DNA of 64,000 nucleotides from Owenia fusiformis (Eukaryota; Annelida; Polychaeta; Sabellida; Oweniidae), in contig CAIIXF020000005.1 in assembly GCA_903813345.2 (NCBI GenBank), positions 11,781,375-11,845,374 on the forward strand, read 5' to 3'. Shown here one piece after another: positions 48,990 to 60,111 of the stretch (the first letter of the stretch is position 1; each line of letters begins with the position of its first letter). The notes beneath the pieces are model-generated. The model had not been told where the DNA came from and did not search any database. It saw only the letters and a list, made by a program, of their open reading frames with translations. A program made the translations under genes and the position numbers.

Positions 48990-49190
48990 ATAAATAGGTT
49001 ATTGATGGTCGTGATGGAATATGGATTTATTCCTTGAGAAAATATGATATTGGCCTCAGAAAATATCATATTGACACTCGGGCTATCGCCCTCGGTCAAT
49101 ATGATATTTTCCTTGGCCAATATCATATTTTCCCTCGGAATAAAATCCATATTCCATCCCTCCCATTAAATAACCTCTATTTATCACGTG
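48990..49190. mobile_element. Long-palindrome MITE
   Basis: Arms of about 90 bp carry 'gatggaatatggatttattc' and 'aaaatatgatattggcc', mirrored to the right. The centre is 'cactcgggctatcgccctcg'. The architecture matches the palindromes at 3016, 5335, 20755 and 59017, but the sequence family differs. Confidence 0.78.
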
Positions 49191-49478
49191 AGGCCACCAA
49201 ATGGTGCCTTTTTTACTTGGCGGCATGGTTTTCTTGGGTTTATCCTTGTGGTTTTTGATCGCTAATACAAGGTGACAGTGACATGGAGTTTAAGGACAAA
49301 CATTGGAAGAACACAAACTGAAAATCTGAAATCATATGATGAAAACAATATAAAGTTCAGGGTGTCAATTTGAATTTGTTAAAATAAAGACAGAATATTT
49401 TGGAATTTGATCATGTATTGCTTGCTGAAGTCAAGGGCTACTGAGAATACCAGTTGTCATCTAGATGCGACCCAATGC

Positions 49479-49595
49479 TACTCACTTCAACTCCCTGACC
49501 TCTATGACACTCACTTCAACTCCCTGTCCTCTATGACACTCACTTCAACTCCCTGTCCTCTATGACACTCACTTCAACTCCCTGTCCTCTATGAC
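49479..49595 (+). repeat. 29-bp minisatellite, 4 copies
   Basis: The unit 'cactcacttcaactccctgt' plus 'cctctatga' is exact in copies 2-4 and slightly diverged in the first. Non-coding. Confidence 0.88.
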
Positions 49596-49849
49596 TGCAC
49601 TTGCTCATCTCTCTCTCTTATTGCTTGTCTTTATCCCAAATTGAACCAAGTAGGAAGGTGCTAATTATATTTTCAAGTGAACAACTGATAACAAGTCTAT
49701 TGGTACATTATCTATTATCTGTTATTAAATATTATTACATATATTCCTGAATTCACAGTAAGACCGATCAAATCCTAACTAAACACTACTGGGATCTCCC
49801 AGAAGTGTTCCAATTGTCAGATTTTTCTATAACAGCAGAAGTTGTGACA

Positions 49850-49965
49850 AATTATTGTCTCCAACTTTTTGTTGTGGATGGTGTTCAGCAGTTTGACATG
49901 GTCGACATTCGGAGTGCATCGTCTGTAACAATTTACAATTTGCATTGACATTTTGATGTTATTGT
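49850..49965 (+). repeat. GTCACCAC-family MITE copy, degraded
   Basis: It contains 'gttgtgacaaattattgtct', 'ccaactttttgttgtgg' and 'atcgtctgtaacaat'. Its flanks ('caagtgaacaactgataac', 'attatctgttattaa') are duplicated beside the next copy at 50097. Confidence 0.55.
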
Positions 49966-50096
49966 TTTGCTTGTCTTTATCCCAAAGTGAACCTATATAG
50001 AAAGGTATAAATGAAATTATCAAGTGAGCAACTGATAACCAGTCTATTGGTATGTTATCTATTTTCTGTTATTAAGTATTATTACATTTCTCACTT

Positions 50097-50213
50097 TTTA
50101 TGTCACTGTTAGAAGTTGGGACATATTGTTATGGTCTCCAACTTTCTGTTTGGTGGTCGGCATTTGGCATCTGTAACTAATGGCAGGTGGTGACATATTG
50201 CATGTAATTGCCT
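50097..50213 (+). repeat. GTCACCAC-family MITE copy
   Basis: It starts 'ttatgtcactgttagaagtt', has 'atggtctccaactttctg', and ends 'ggcaggtggtgacatattgc'. With the 49850 copy it lies in a roughly 330-bp local tandem duplication, since 'cttgtctttatcccaaa', 'caactgataac' and 'tctattggta' all occur twice. Confidence 0.68.
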
Positions 50214-52307
50214 TGCTGAACATAGTATTCTATGGCAAATTAGAAGATGGAACTGAATTATGGACATAGTTGTCAGCATTACTTATTTGGACCAAGGGTA
50301 TTTTATTAATGTCTTAGACCAATGGTATTTTATCAGATCTTTGGACCAAGGGTATTTTTCTTATTAGTGTTTTAGTATAATTATAATAGAAAGTTTATGT
50401 AATTGAGATTTGGTAGACAATAGACTTGGGTTTACCTCAAAAGTTATCTTAAACTTGGACAACCTTTAACTTTTCCTTTTTACCACCCATAGGCTCATTG
50501 AGTAAGAAGACTAAAGCAACGAGAATGTAAGATTACACTGGCATTTACTGCATATGTATATCCCACAGTGCCATCATTTTATAGCCAATCTCAGCTGACA
50601 AGATTTAGCGTCGTAAAATAGATTTAAGAGTAAGCGATATTTTTTGTTGTAATGAATGCATGTCGTAAATCCAGTGAAAATGGCTATGCAAATAGCGCTT
50701 AATGAATAATATAGCCAACGGAGAGTGGAGAGAGATAGGCCAGTGTAGGAGGTATAACCAATGATAACATTCATGGGGAAAACTATTAAGATTTGTGCCT
50801 GCATGTATTGAGAATCAATTATGGTGATATGGAGATTATGCCTGGTATACAGGAGGTTGAGTGTTTGGATTGCTCCAACTTTAGTATGTATTGCCATGGT
50901 AGTCTAGCACTCGGGTTGAGATAACATTATCTTTACAAGTTCGTTTGCTGTTTCGTGCTAGATGAGAATGAATAATTTGATAATTCTCCATATACTCGTA
51001 AGCTCAGATAATTTAGGCTGGTAGAAAATAATGTCATAGAGTTAGTAAGCGAGACAAAAGTAAGCAATATATTGTTTCATTTTGGTGTTGAGACTTGCAT
51101 TTTAATACATGATGCAGAAAAGATGTGACTCTGTAGCATACATATTGGAATATACCAAGCTCAAAATGTGGTATTTGAGGGTACATACCCCAGGCTCTCT
51201 TGCATTTTATACATGTGGAACTTCTTGGCACTATTTTTGAGTGCCGAGTCCCTCTGCTTACATGTTATATTGTTGGGGAACTTCTTGTTTTAGCAACGAG
51301 GGTTCAGTCACATATTTTTAGTAAAAACCTAATCTAACACAGGTGTAACATTTGCCTGTATATCATATGATTTATTCATAAGAGTGTGTTTATAAGGAAT
51401 ATGAGAATATGCTCACATGGGTTAATGTGGCACCCGCTTTATTTTGGCAATTTGAAAAATTCACCAATTTTCATTGTCACCAAAATTCAAGATAAACCCC
51501 ATAGAATTTTTTTTGTATTATGGACATTTATAGATTTCATCTTTGATCGTGAACCTGGAGCATTTTTTGGTTGGTGACGGTCAGTTACATTTCTTTGCAC
51601 TCATCTAACTTGTTATTTGTGCTCACTTATTTTCCGTTTTGTGTAATCTTAATACTATGTGGAATTGTTGATGTTTGGGAAATGATACTTTGATCAATTT
51701 ATGGTAGAAAGGTCCTAGTGTAGGAGGGGGTGTTGACATATTGATTGAAAGAGTGTATGTATATTTGATTGATTGATTTAGTCATTTAATTGCTTGTACA
51801 GTATATAGGGCATTCAATAAGTATTGGTAAGAAATCCTTTGTTGTTTATATATTTCTGACAGTTTACCCTTTGCATCCATTTGACTTCACTTCTTAGAAG
51901 AGAGCTTCGTCTTTAACTAGACTCTGCACGCAGGGTACTGACAGTTTGCTATTGAGTAATGTTCTGATATACTGTAAATGTTTCAGAAGTCTGCGTTTAC
52001 AAGAAAATCTTAGTAAGATAGGCTAAAGTTGATTGGTTACCCTTTTCAAAACATAAATAGTTGTGCATGTATCTTTGGTTTGTTTACAGATATTAATCGA
52101 CCTGATCAAATCTTGTTTGAAATAAATCAGTCTGAGATTCGAAACCTCTATTAGAATGCAGGAAATACATGTACATGTACTGACCTTAATAAAATGAAAG
52201 TTTATTTAGTGCTTATTATGTCATGAGTTAATTTCATTAATTATACACAAATATTCATTACCAAAATGCTTGCAGCCGTTACTTATGCACTCATTGCCCC
52301 CATTGGT
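50214..52307 (+). other. Intronic stretch without recognised features
   Basis: AT-rich. 'ggaccaagggtatttt' is partly repeated near 50280-50360. 'agggcattcaataagtattg' at 51808-51827 resembles a mariner end but is unpaired. No exon is supported. Confidence 0.35.
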
Positions 52308-52435
52308 TATATAATACAACTCATCCATATATGTACTTACTTGAGAAATTATCTATAGCTCACAGTATTTCTAAGCTGGTTGCACGGACATTTTATATTT
52401 GGAAATAAACCTGAGCAAAAAATGCAGTAACGAAT
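52308..52435 (+). promoter_or_regulatory. HR96: Candidate proximal promoter and 5' UTR
   Basis: TATATAA lies at 52308-52314, about 30 bp upstream of a possible start near 52340. The following stretch reaches an ATG at 52436, with an in-frame TGA at 52412-52414 closing the frame upstream. In so AT-rich a region TATA-like strings are common, so the promoter call is weak. Confidence 0.25.
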
Positions 52436-52474
52436 ATGCCATCAATGAAGGTGACTTCTAATCATATTCCAATG
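52436..52474 (+). CDS. HR96: Candidate first coding exon of the HR96/NR1J-like receptor
   Basis: An ATG frame of 13 codons, MPSMKVTSNHIPM, runs straight into a consensus donor (CCAATG|GTAAGT, 52474/52475) in phase 0. The receptor exon at 60112 also enters in phase 0, with an open frame (VFSLTGITSLYG...) upstream of its first internal Met. Joining the two gives a continuous reading frame. The in-frame stop at 52412 makes 52436 the first usable Met. The peptide has no recognisable motif, which is normal for the variable A/B region. A chance ATG-to-donor match is possible. The alternative is a start at 60169. Confidence 0.38.
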
Positions 52475-53061
52475 GTAAGTTGTTCTCAATTTTATCTGCG
52501 TCTCTCTTTATACAATGCTTGAGAAGACTAGTAACCTAACAGATAGTACAGGTTAGGTTATTTCTTGAAACATTAGATTCACTTATTGTGATAATTTTTT
52601 AGACTGATTTCAGTGTATTATATGCTGAAATGCCTTATTGAATTGGAACAGCTTTATACATTTTGTATTTGTGTTATTCTATAATTGTTCTATATTTTAA
52701 TGAATTGAGCAAAACTGCACATCTATTTTATTTAGGTAGAGTTATACAAACTTGTATCTTGATTGTATCTAGTCTATTTTATCATGTTTGGCTGAGTTAT
52801 ATGAACTAAATCTATTAGGATATCTCAGGAGAAGTATCATTTCAATCAGCATAAACCTTTTACTATAATTACATGGTTTAGGGTTTCAAACCTTAGTAGG
52901 CTTAATAGGTTTTACATCTTTCCTAATAAGATTTTGTTATAAATACAATCTTTAGTAATATTATTTCGAGGATAGTCATCTTGACCCATCAAAGTATTCT
53001 GAAAGGAGAATCTTAAAGGGCCTAGTTTGAGTCAAGTAGGATAGATCTATCATTTGTTACC

Positions 53062-53673
53062 ACAGCTTACCACAATGGCTTATAAAGCAGCCACATTTAG
53101 GTAGTTCTGCATACAGCATACCACAATGGCTTATAAAGCAGCCACATTAAGGTAGTTCTGCATACAGCATACCACAATGGCTTATAAAGCAGCCACATTA
53201 AGGTAGTTCTACATACAGCATACCACAATGGCTTATAAAGCAGCCACATTTAGGTAGTTCTGCATACAGCATACCACAATGGCTTATAGAGCAGCCACAT
53301 TAAGGTAGTTCTGCATACAGCATACCACAATGGCTTATAGAGCAGCCACATTAAGGTAGTTCTGCATATAGCTTACCACAATGGCTTATAAAGCAGCCAC
53401 ATTAAGGTAGTTCTGCATACAGCATACCACAATGGCTTATAAAGCAGCCACATTTAGGTAGTTCTGCATACAGCATACCACAATGGCTTATAAAGCAGCC
53501 ACATTAAGGTAGTTCTGCATACAGCATACCACAATGGCTTATAAAGCAGCCACATTAAGGTAGTTCTGCATATAGCATACCACAATGGCTTATAAAGCAG
53601 CCACATTAAGGTAGTTCTGCATACAGCATACCACAATGGCTTATAAAGCAGCCACATTAAGGTAGTTCTGCAC
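53062..53673. repeat. 51-bp tandem array, 12 copies
   Basis: Copies of a unit containing 'accacaatggcttataaagc', 'agccacattaaggtagttct' and 'gcatacagcat' start at 53071, 53122, 53173 and so on to 53632. They are nearly identical (T/A and C/T variants). Because 51 is a multiple of three, a long minus-strand frame (17-residue repeat) stays open, but I treat it as a by-product. Each unit carries TTAAGGTAGTTCTGCA, the end motif of the 36545-37208 type element. Confidence 0.93.
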
Positions 53674-54227
53674 GTTCACAAAAAGTTGGAACCAAAAATA
53701 GGAATATCATTTCAACATTTAATCTTTTTTTTAATTTGAGCTATATATTCTGCCATGGTATTCTATTATATACATAAATCATTAGATCAAATGAGACTGC
53801 AACATTTTATGACATACATTATATACATTTATATGCCAATGCATTAATTGCATCTCATATCAGGTTGCAATTACCATGGAAACATATTGTTTGTTTTATG
53901 ATGTTCAAACTGAAATGAACATGTATAGGATTCACACGATTGAATCAAATATTGATTTCAGTAAATGGGAAATTTAATTTGCCTTACCATGTCAGTAAAA
54001 TATTATTGGGCACTAATCAAATTTATTTGAATGCATGAAGAAACCTCAGATGGCTCCCATTGCAGATCATATTCACTTCCTTGAATATTGTCAATTTAAA
54101 ATTTCGCCAGTGGGTGTCTAGTATTGCTCCCTTAAGCTTCAGAAACATAATTTTCTTATTTTGAATTGTCAAGTGTTTTGTAGGGTACAGTGATCTTCCT
54201 AGCAATAGAACAACCAGATGCTACATA

Positions 54228-54440
54228 TTGGTACTATCTCTATATGTACTGGTACTGTCTGCATAGACTGGTACTATCTCTACATGGACTGGTACTATCT
54301 CTGTATATACTGGTACTATTCTTATATGTATTGGTACAGTATTAACATGCAAGTTACTAGTATTATCTCAATGTATACTAGTACTATCTTTATATGTGCT
54401 GGTACTTTCTCTTCATAAATTGGTACTTTCTCTATATGTA
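54228..54440 (+). repeat. About 21-bp degenerate minisatellite
   Basis: Diverged copies of 'tggtactatctctatatgta' plus one base occur roughly ten times, the last ones with 'tggtactttctc'. Non-coding. Confidence 0.8.
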
Positions 54441-54759
54441 TAGCTTACTGATACAAATACAACATTCATGATTAATTTCTGGTTAATGGCTTAACCTCAT
54501 CCAACTTCAATCGGTTAAATTTTAGTAATAAAAGAATTCAATTCATGCATTTAAATGTGTAATTCCAAACCAAGTAATGAGTTTTGTAAATCGACAACTT
54601 ATTTGTCTGAATGCCACTAATCATTACGGAAAATAAAAATATCGGGACAAGAAAGGAATCAAGAATGAAAAATGATATGTCACTATGGGCTACATACTTA
54701 CTATATCTGTCAAATATATTCTGAGCTTGAGTATTAGTAGAAATTTTACCAAAGATGAA

Positions 54760-54979
54760 CAGGCCCGTAGCCAGGATTTGCCAAGGGAGGTTCACTTTTT
54801 GAAAAATTCCAGGGGGGTTTGCTTTTGACAATTTTGGTCCAAAAATGGCCAAAATCACCCAAATCACTTAAAAAGTGCTCAGAATGATGAAAAACTGCAT
54901 GATTATGAAAGAATTTTTTGGCGAGGGGGGGGGGTTTGCTCAAACCCATTGAACCCCCCCCCCCCTGGCTATGGGCCTG
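54760..54979. mobile_element. MITE with CAGGCCCGTAGCCAGG ends and 5-bp TSD
   Basis: The 220-bp element starts CAGGCCCGTAGCCAGG and ends CCTGGCTATGGGCCTG (one mismatch as inverted repeats). ATGAA duplications lie at 54755-54759 and 54980-54984. G and C homopolymers near the right end ('ggggggggg', 'ccccccccccccc') form a hairpin-prone pair. Decayed relatives lie at 3625-3765 and 57280-57390. The superfamily is uncertain. Minus-strand frames across it are not genes. Confidence 0.8.
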
Positions 54980-55077
54980 ATGAAGCTTGTTCTATATTTG
55001 GACTACTATTATTAGCATCTTGTAATAACGCTTTGACTATACTGTATCTGCTTCACTCAACCTTTCCATTGAGATTC

Positions 55078-55243
55078 ATTTGTGACATGATCTTGGAATT
55101 TATTTGTGACATATATTAGGAATTTACCTGTAACATACCCTGGGAATACATTTGTGACATATCCTTAGAATTCAGTTGTGACATATCTTTAGAATTCAGT
55201 TGTGACATATCTTAAGAATTCAGTTGTGACATAACCCTATTGA
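55078..55243 (+). repeat. 24-bp minisatellite, about 7 copies
   Basis: The unit 'tgtgacatatctttagaatt' plus 'cagt' is clean in the last three copies and diverged in the first four. Confidence 0.82.
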
Positions 55244-55562
55244 GTCCAGTCATATCAAGATGCAACATGTCCTGCTTTTCCTGTTTTTAGAAAGTAAAAA
55301 AATTACTTGGTTAGTCAGTGCAACTTTAAATTACAACTTCAATTAAGATAAAGACATCCTTAAAACATGCCTTCAAATGCCAATCTTATCAATTTACCCC
55401 GGGTCTAATATGTTAAAGGTGAACGGCATACTATGATTTTTTGATAACATTTTACAATACTAATGCAAAGTATAAAAGCAATAGGAAAAAGTCAAGACTC
55501 ATTATCTCAATTTTGCCCAAATCTTGAATTTTCAATTTTTGAGTGATTATATTTCCTCCAGA

Positions 55563-56999
55563 TAGTGACCCTATAATATTCTTTGTTCCAGCGATCCTGC
55601 GATATTCTGTTACAGTGAGTGACCCTATGATATTCTATGTTACAGCCACTCTGCATTATTCTATGTTATAGTGACCCTATGATATTCTATGTTACAGCCA
55701 ATCTGCATTATTCTATGTTATAGTGACCATATGATATTCTATGTTACAGCCAATCTGCATTATTCAATGTTATACTGACCCTATGATATTCTATGTTACA
55801 GCCACTCTGCATTATTCAATGTTATACTGACCCTATGATATTCTATGTTACAGCCAATCTGCATTATTCAATGTTATACTGACCCTATGATATTCTATGT
55901 TACAGCCACTCTGCATTATTCAATGTTATACTGACCCTATGATATTCTATGTTACAGCCACTCTGCATTATTCTATGTTATAGTGACCCTATGATATTCT
56001 ATGTTACAGCCAATCTGCATTATTCTATGTTATAGTGACCATATGATATTCTATGTTACAGCCAATCTGCATTATTCAATGTTATACTGACCCTATGATA
56101 TTCTATGTTACAGCCACTCTGCATTATTCAATGTTATACTGACCCTATGATATTCTATGTTACAGCCAATCTGCATTATTCAATGTTAAAGTGACCTTAT
56201 GATATTCTATGTTACAGCCACTCTGCATTATTCTATGTTATAGTGACCCTATGATATTCTATGTTACAGCCAATCTGCATTATTCAATGTTATAGCGACC
56301 CTATGATATTCTATGTTACAGCCAATCTGCATTATTCAATGTTATAGCGACCCTATGATATTCTATGTTACGGCCACTCTGCATTATTCAATGTTATAGT
56401 GACCCTATGATATTCTATGTTACAGTCAATCTGCATTATTCAATGTTATAGCGACCCTATGATATTCTATGTTACGGCCACTCTGCATTATTCAATGTTA
56501 TAGTGACCATATGATATTCTATGTTACAGCCAATCTGCATTATTCTATGTTATAGTGACCCTATGATATTCTATGTTACAGCCACTCTGCATTATTCAAT
56601 GTTATAGCGACCCTATGATATTCTATGTTACAGCCAATCTGCATTATTCAATGTTATAGCGACCCTATGATATTCTATGTTACGGCCACTCTGCATTATT
56701 CAATGTTATAGTGACCCTATGATATTCTATGTTACAGTCAATCTGCATTATTCAATGTTATAGCGACCCTATGATATTCTATGTTACGGCCACTCTGCAT
56801 TATTCAATGTTATAGTGACCCTATGATATTCTATGTTACAGTCAATCTGCATTATTCAATGTTATAGCGACCCTATGATATTCTATGTTACAGCCAATCT
56901 GCATTATTCTATGTTATAGTGACCCAATGATATTCTATGTTACAGCCAATCTGCATTATTCAATGTTAAAGTGACCTTATGATATTCTATGTTAAACTG
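55563..56999. repeat. 52-bp satellite-like array, about 27 copies, with higher-order structure
   Basis: The unit reads 'tgaccctatgatattctatg', 'ttacagccaatctgcattat', 'tcaatgttatag'. Variants (CCAATCT/CCACTCT, CAATG/CTATG, TACTG/TAGTG/TAGCG, ACAG/ACGG) are not random. In 56360-56880, a 104-bp dimer (an ACGGCCACT unit followed by an ACAGTCAAT unit) recurs at least three times, which implies later amplification of pairs. It is non-coding and lies 3 kb upstream of the receptor's first supported coding exon. Confidence 0.93.
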
Positions 57000-57279
57000 A
57001 CACAAGTAAACACAAAGAATTTCATTATGAGAGATATATGGCCAATTAATTACACATCCTCAGATTTTATGTACTCTATGTAATCTTCCTAATTAATTAA
57101 ATTCATACACATCTATTGTAAAATCAAGTCATTGCAGAATCTGACCCCCTGCTTCAACTTTAAACCTTTTATTTCTTGATGCATATAACTTTAAACCTTT
57201 TATTTCTTGATGCATATAACTTCCAGGAGGTAGGAGTCATACCTAGATCAGGGTGATTAGGGAGGTGGATATCATGAGG

Positions 57280-57395
57280 CCTATAGTCAGAGGAGTTCAG
57301 TGGGGGGGGGGGGGCTATTTCAAACTCATACAGTTTTCACTATTCTGAGCATTTTTCAATTAGCTTTTTGGACAAAGTTGTTAAATGTGAACCTC
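57280..57395 (-). repeat. Inverse fragment of the CAGGCCCGTAGCC MITE
   Basis: 'gaggcctatagtcagag', a 14-nt G run, 'tcaaactcatacagtttt' and 'cactattctgagcatttttc' mirror the right half of the 54760-54979 element. Confidence 0.55.
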
Positions 57396-59016
57396 CTGGA
57401 ATTTTGTGAATATACTTTTACTATATTCTGTAGATTGTTTGATTGTTTAGCAATACCCATAAATACATGTACATGGATTTATGAATAATTCACTTATAAT
57501 GTTTAAATGATTTAAGTCCTGGTTTATTGACAGCTTTTATGAGTAGAGCCAGACATTTTGGTTTTAATCACTTTAAAATGGTATACCTTATGTATTTTAT
57601 TGATAAGCCTCCAGACAAGTTGTCTAATCGTGTTAAAACATTACTACTTTATACATACACTTACACAAATCTTTTGCACCACAGGGAGCCAACAGTAATA
57701 CAAACTCAGATTGTTGAAAATTGAAATCAGAGCTTTGATATAATACAATCGAAAATATATGTTGAAATAATGAATTTACCGCTATCTCTTTAATAGGATG
57801 TTACATAGAAATCGATATATTCTCAATTTGCTCATTTACAATAAGAAGGTGATCGTTAATGCTTCTACATTATGGGACTGGTCTAACCCCGTGTTATTGA
57901 ACATATATTGATATTAGCAGTACAAAGTCCAAAGAGATTGTTTTTCGTTGACTTAGACCTTGCTATTGTATGAAAGCTATAATACTGCCAATTTTTTGCC
58001 GTCATAGATTAATAACGCATGTATGCTTCAAGATTCAATTTAGCAGTTTGTACAAGTGAACTGGACTTGTTATAATGGGAACCGCAAGGAGGTTAAAATA
58101 ACCAGTGACTATGTAGAGCTTAAAGTAGACATAACAATTGGATTTATACAGAAGCGTTGGTTAGGATTTACATTTAAATAGGTATGATTTAAGGATTGTG
58201 ATAAAGTTCTAAGTTATATGAAGGTAAAGTCTAATTCACTAGAATGGAGTGAGGTGTGAAAGTTTAGATGATGCAAAAGTGATTTTCAAAATAAGAGTAA
58301 TATTTTTAAGTATGTTGTGTCTTCATATACTCTGGGGTTCTGTAAAGAAATTACTTAGAATTAGTAAAGTTAAAGTACAGCATATATGGTAGGTTAACAA
58401 TACAGGTGGTTCACAATTATTCAAGTGCATCAATTTTAGACAGAACTTTGGGTGTCCATAGTTACCCTAAAGAGATGCTTAACTAACTTTACATGGCAAT
58501 ATTTCTTTATTCTGACTGACTACCTAAATTGCAACTTTTTACTGTACTTAAAATTTTAAAATACTGAGTTTGGAAGTTTCATATTTTTATAATGGTGCTT
58601 AATTTGAAAAAGAATTTAATCTGAATTATTTTGAAATGTAGGAGCACAATTTCTTGATATCATTATGATAGAAAAAATGAGTAACAGTTATGAGATAAAT
58701 TGTTTGAAGCTAAACAAAAACTTGCTAACATCTATTTATTGCATTTCTGAATTTTATAAAATACAGCATAGAAATTTTGGCAGTTTCAAGCAGGTTTTTA
58801 ACATGCTTCCTGGTCAATTGTTCCTAAATGAAGTACCACCTTAGCTCTTACTTAAATCACCTTTAACATTTAAAAATGCGATAATTATACATACATGTAT
58901 TGTTTATTTCTTCAAGTTGTACCTGGTATATGTTACATTGATTTCAATAAAAAAAAGTCATCTAGGGACACCACCAACAGAACATTGCTTTGTTGTTATA
59001 ACGTGTGTTAATATAA
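57396..59016 (+). other. Intronic stretch without recognised features
   Basis: AT-rich, with short frames only and no exon or element signal I can support. Confidence 0.4.
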
Positions 59017-59154
59017 GTTATTGAATGATTTGAAGTGCAATACAGGATATATTCTGTTCGAGAAATTCCGTATTGGAACGAGACGAAGTCGAGTGCCAAT
59101 ACAGAATATCGAGACAGAATATATCCTGTATTGCACTTCAAATCATTCAATAAC
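59017..59154. mobile_element. Long-palindrome MITE
   Basis: Arms carry 'gttattgaatgatttgaagt' and 'gcaatacaggatatattctg', mirrored to 59154. The centre contains 'gacgaagtcgagtgcc'. A second, independent palindrome follows directly (59165-59275). Confidence 0.8.
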
Positions 59155-59164
59155 GTTTTTATCG

Positions 59165-59275
59165 TGTTATCCTCTGTATTGCTACTGAGATTGTCTCCTC
59201 CGTACCAATATTTTCTGTATTGCGACGGAGATGATCAACGCGGACAATCTCAGTAGCAATACAGATTGGTACAGC
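59165..59275. mobile_element. Second palindromic MITE, adjacent
   Basis: 'ctgtattgctactgagattg' (from about 59173) is mirrored by 'caatctcagtagcaatacag' (to about 59266), and 'acggagatgatcaacgcgga' lies inside. The arms are about 30-40 bp around a middle that is itself partly symmetrical ('ccgtaccaatattttctgta', 'ttgcgacggag'). Confidence 0.65.
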
Positions 59276-59644
59276 ACAAGAACTGACCAATCAGAGGGCT
59301 TCATTTTACAGATCATGCGATAATTATAATTATTACCTGTGTATTTTCGTGAAATACCAATTAGCAATAAGTATAAAGGTTGCTTTCAGTTAACTTAAAA
59401 CTATTGCCATCATATTGTTGAATGCTGCAATATGTTAAGGACTTGCGAGGAGGTAGGCACTTCTAGATCTTGACTTAAGTTATGAGGGCTCAGTGAACTA
59501 TAATGTCATGATGTTCTGATTTTCTTTCTGTTCTGAATAAAATATGAAGTTATGTTTGAGAGAGAGACTTCATGATGTTTCATTTACCACTATAGTTTTC
59601 ATTATGCTTGTACTTGGTATATATTAGCATGATATGAGGATATT

Positions 59645-59945
59645 TGACGGCTATGATGTTGAATATGATATTAGATTCAATCTTATGATATGGAATATGA
59701 TATAAGACTGCAATCTGCATACATATGATGTTTAGTATGATATAAGATTGCAATGTGCATACTTATGATATGAAGTATGATATAGGACTGCAGTCTGCAT
59801 ATATATGATGTAGTATATGATACTAGATTCCATACTTATGATATGGAGTATGATATAAGACTGCAATCTGCAAACATATGATGTGTAGTATGATATAAGA
59901 CTGCAATCTGCATACATATGATGTGGAGTATGATATAAGACAAAT
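59645..59945 (+). repeat. 40-bp tandem array
   Basis: The unit combines 'atgatataagactgcaatct', 'gcatacatatgatg' and 'tagt', with period 40 measured at 59711, 59751 and 59791. About seven copies, the left ones degraded. It ends about 170 bp upstream of the receptor exon acceptor. Confidence 0.85.
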
Positions 59946-60111
59946 ATAAAACTGAAGTGTTCATATTTAAGGTATTTATTTCAGAGTGTTCACAAAGACA
60001 TTCTAAATTTTATAATGAAGTATATGACATGTCTTCTTTTCTTTAATGGTATTCAAAGGCCCTCCATAAGCTGACAAAAATGCTTAATATTTCTTTTTTG
60101 TATATTTCCAG

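Noticed and set aside
51808-51845. A mariner-like end ('agggcattcaataagtattg')
   Set aside because: No inverted partner, transposase or TSD was found, and similarity to a known end is short.
53454-53657. Minus-strand open frame with a repeated MWLLYKPLWYAVCRTTL peptide
   Set aside because: The frame is open only because the 51-bp unit is a multiple of three. There is no start context, splice signal or family match.
54538-54949. Overlapping minus-strand frames (109 and 67 codons)
   Set aside because: They run across the 54760-54979 MITE and its G/C runs. The peptides have no domain.
53062-56999. Possible CRISPR-like arrays
   Set aside because: Repeats are directly adjacent with no unique spacers, and the genome is clearly eukaryotic.
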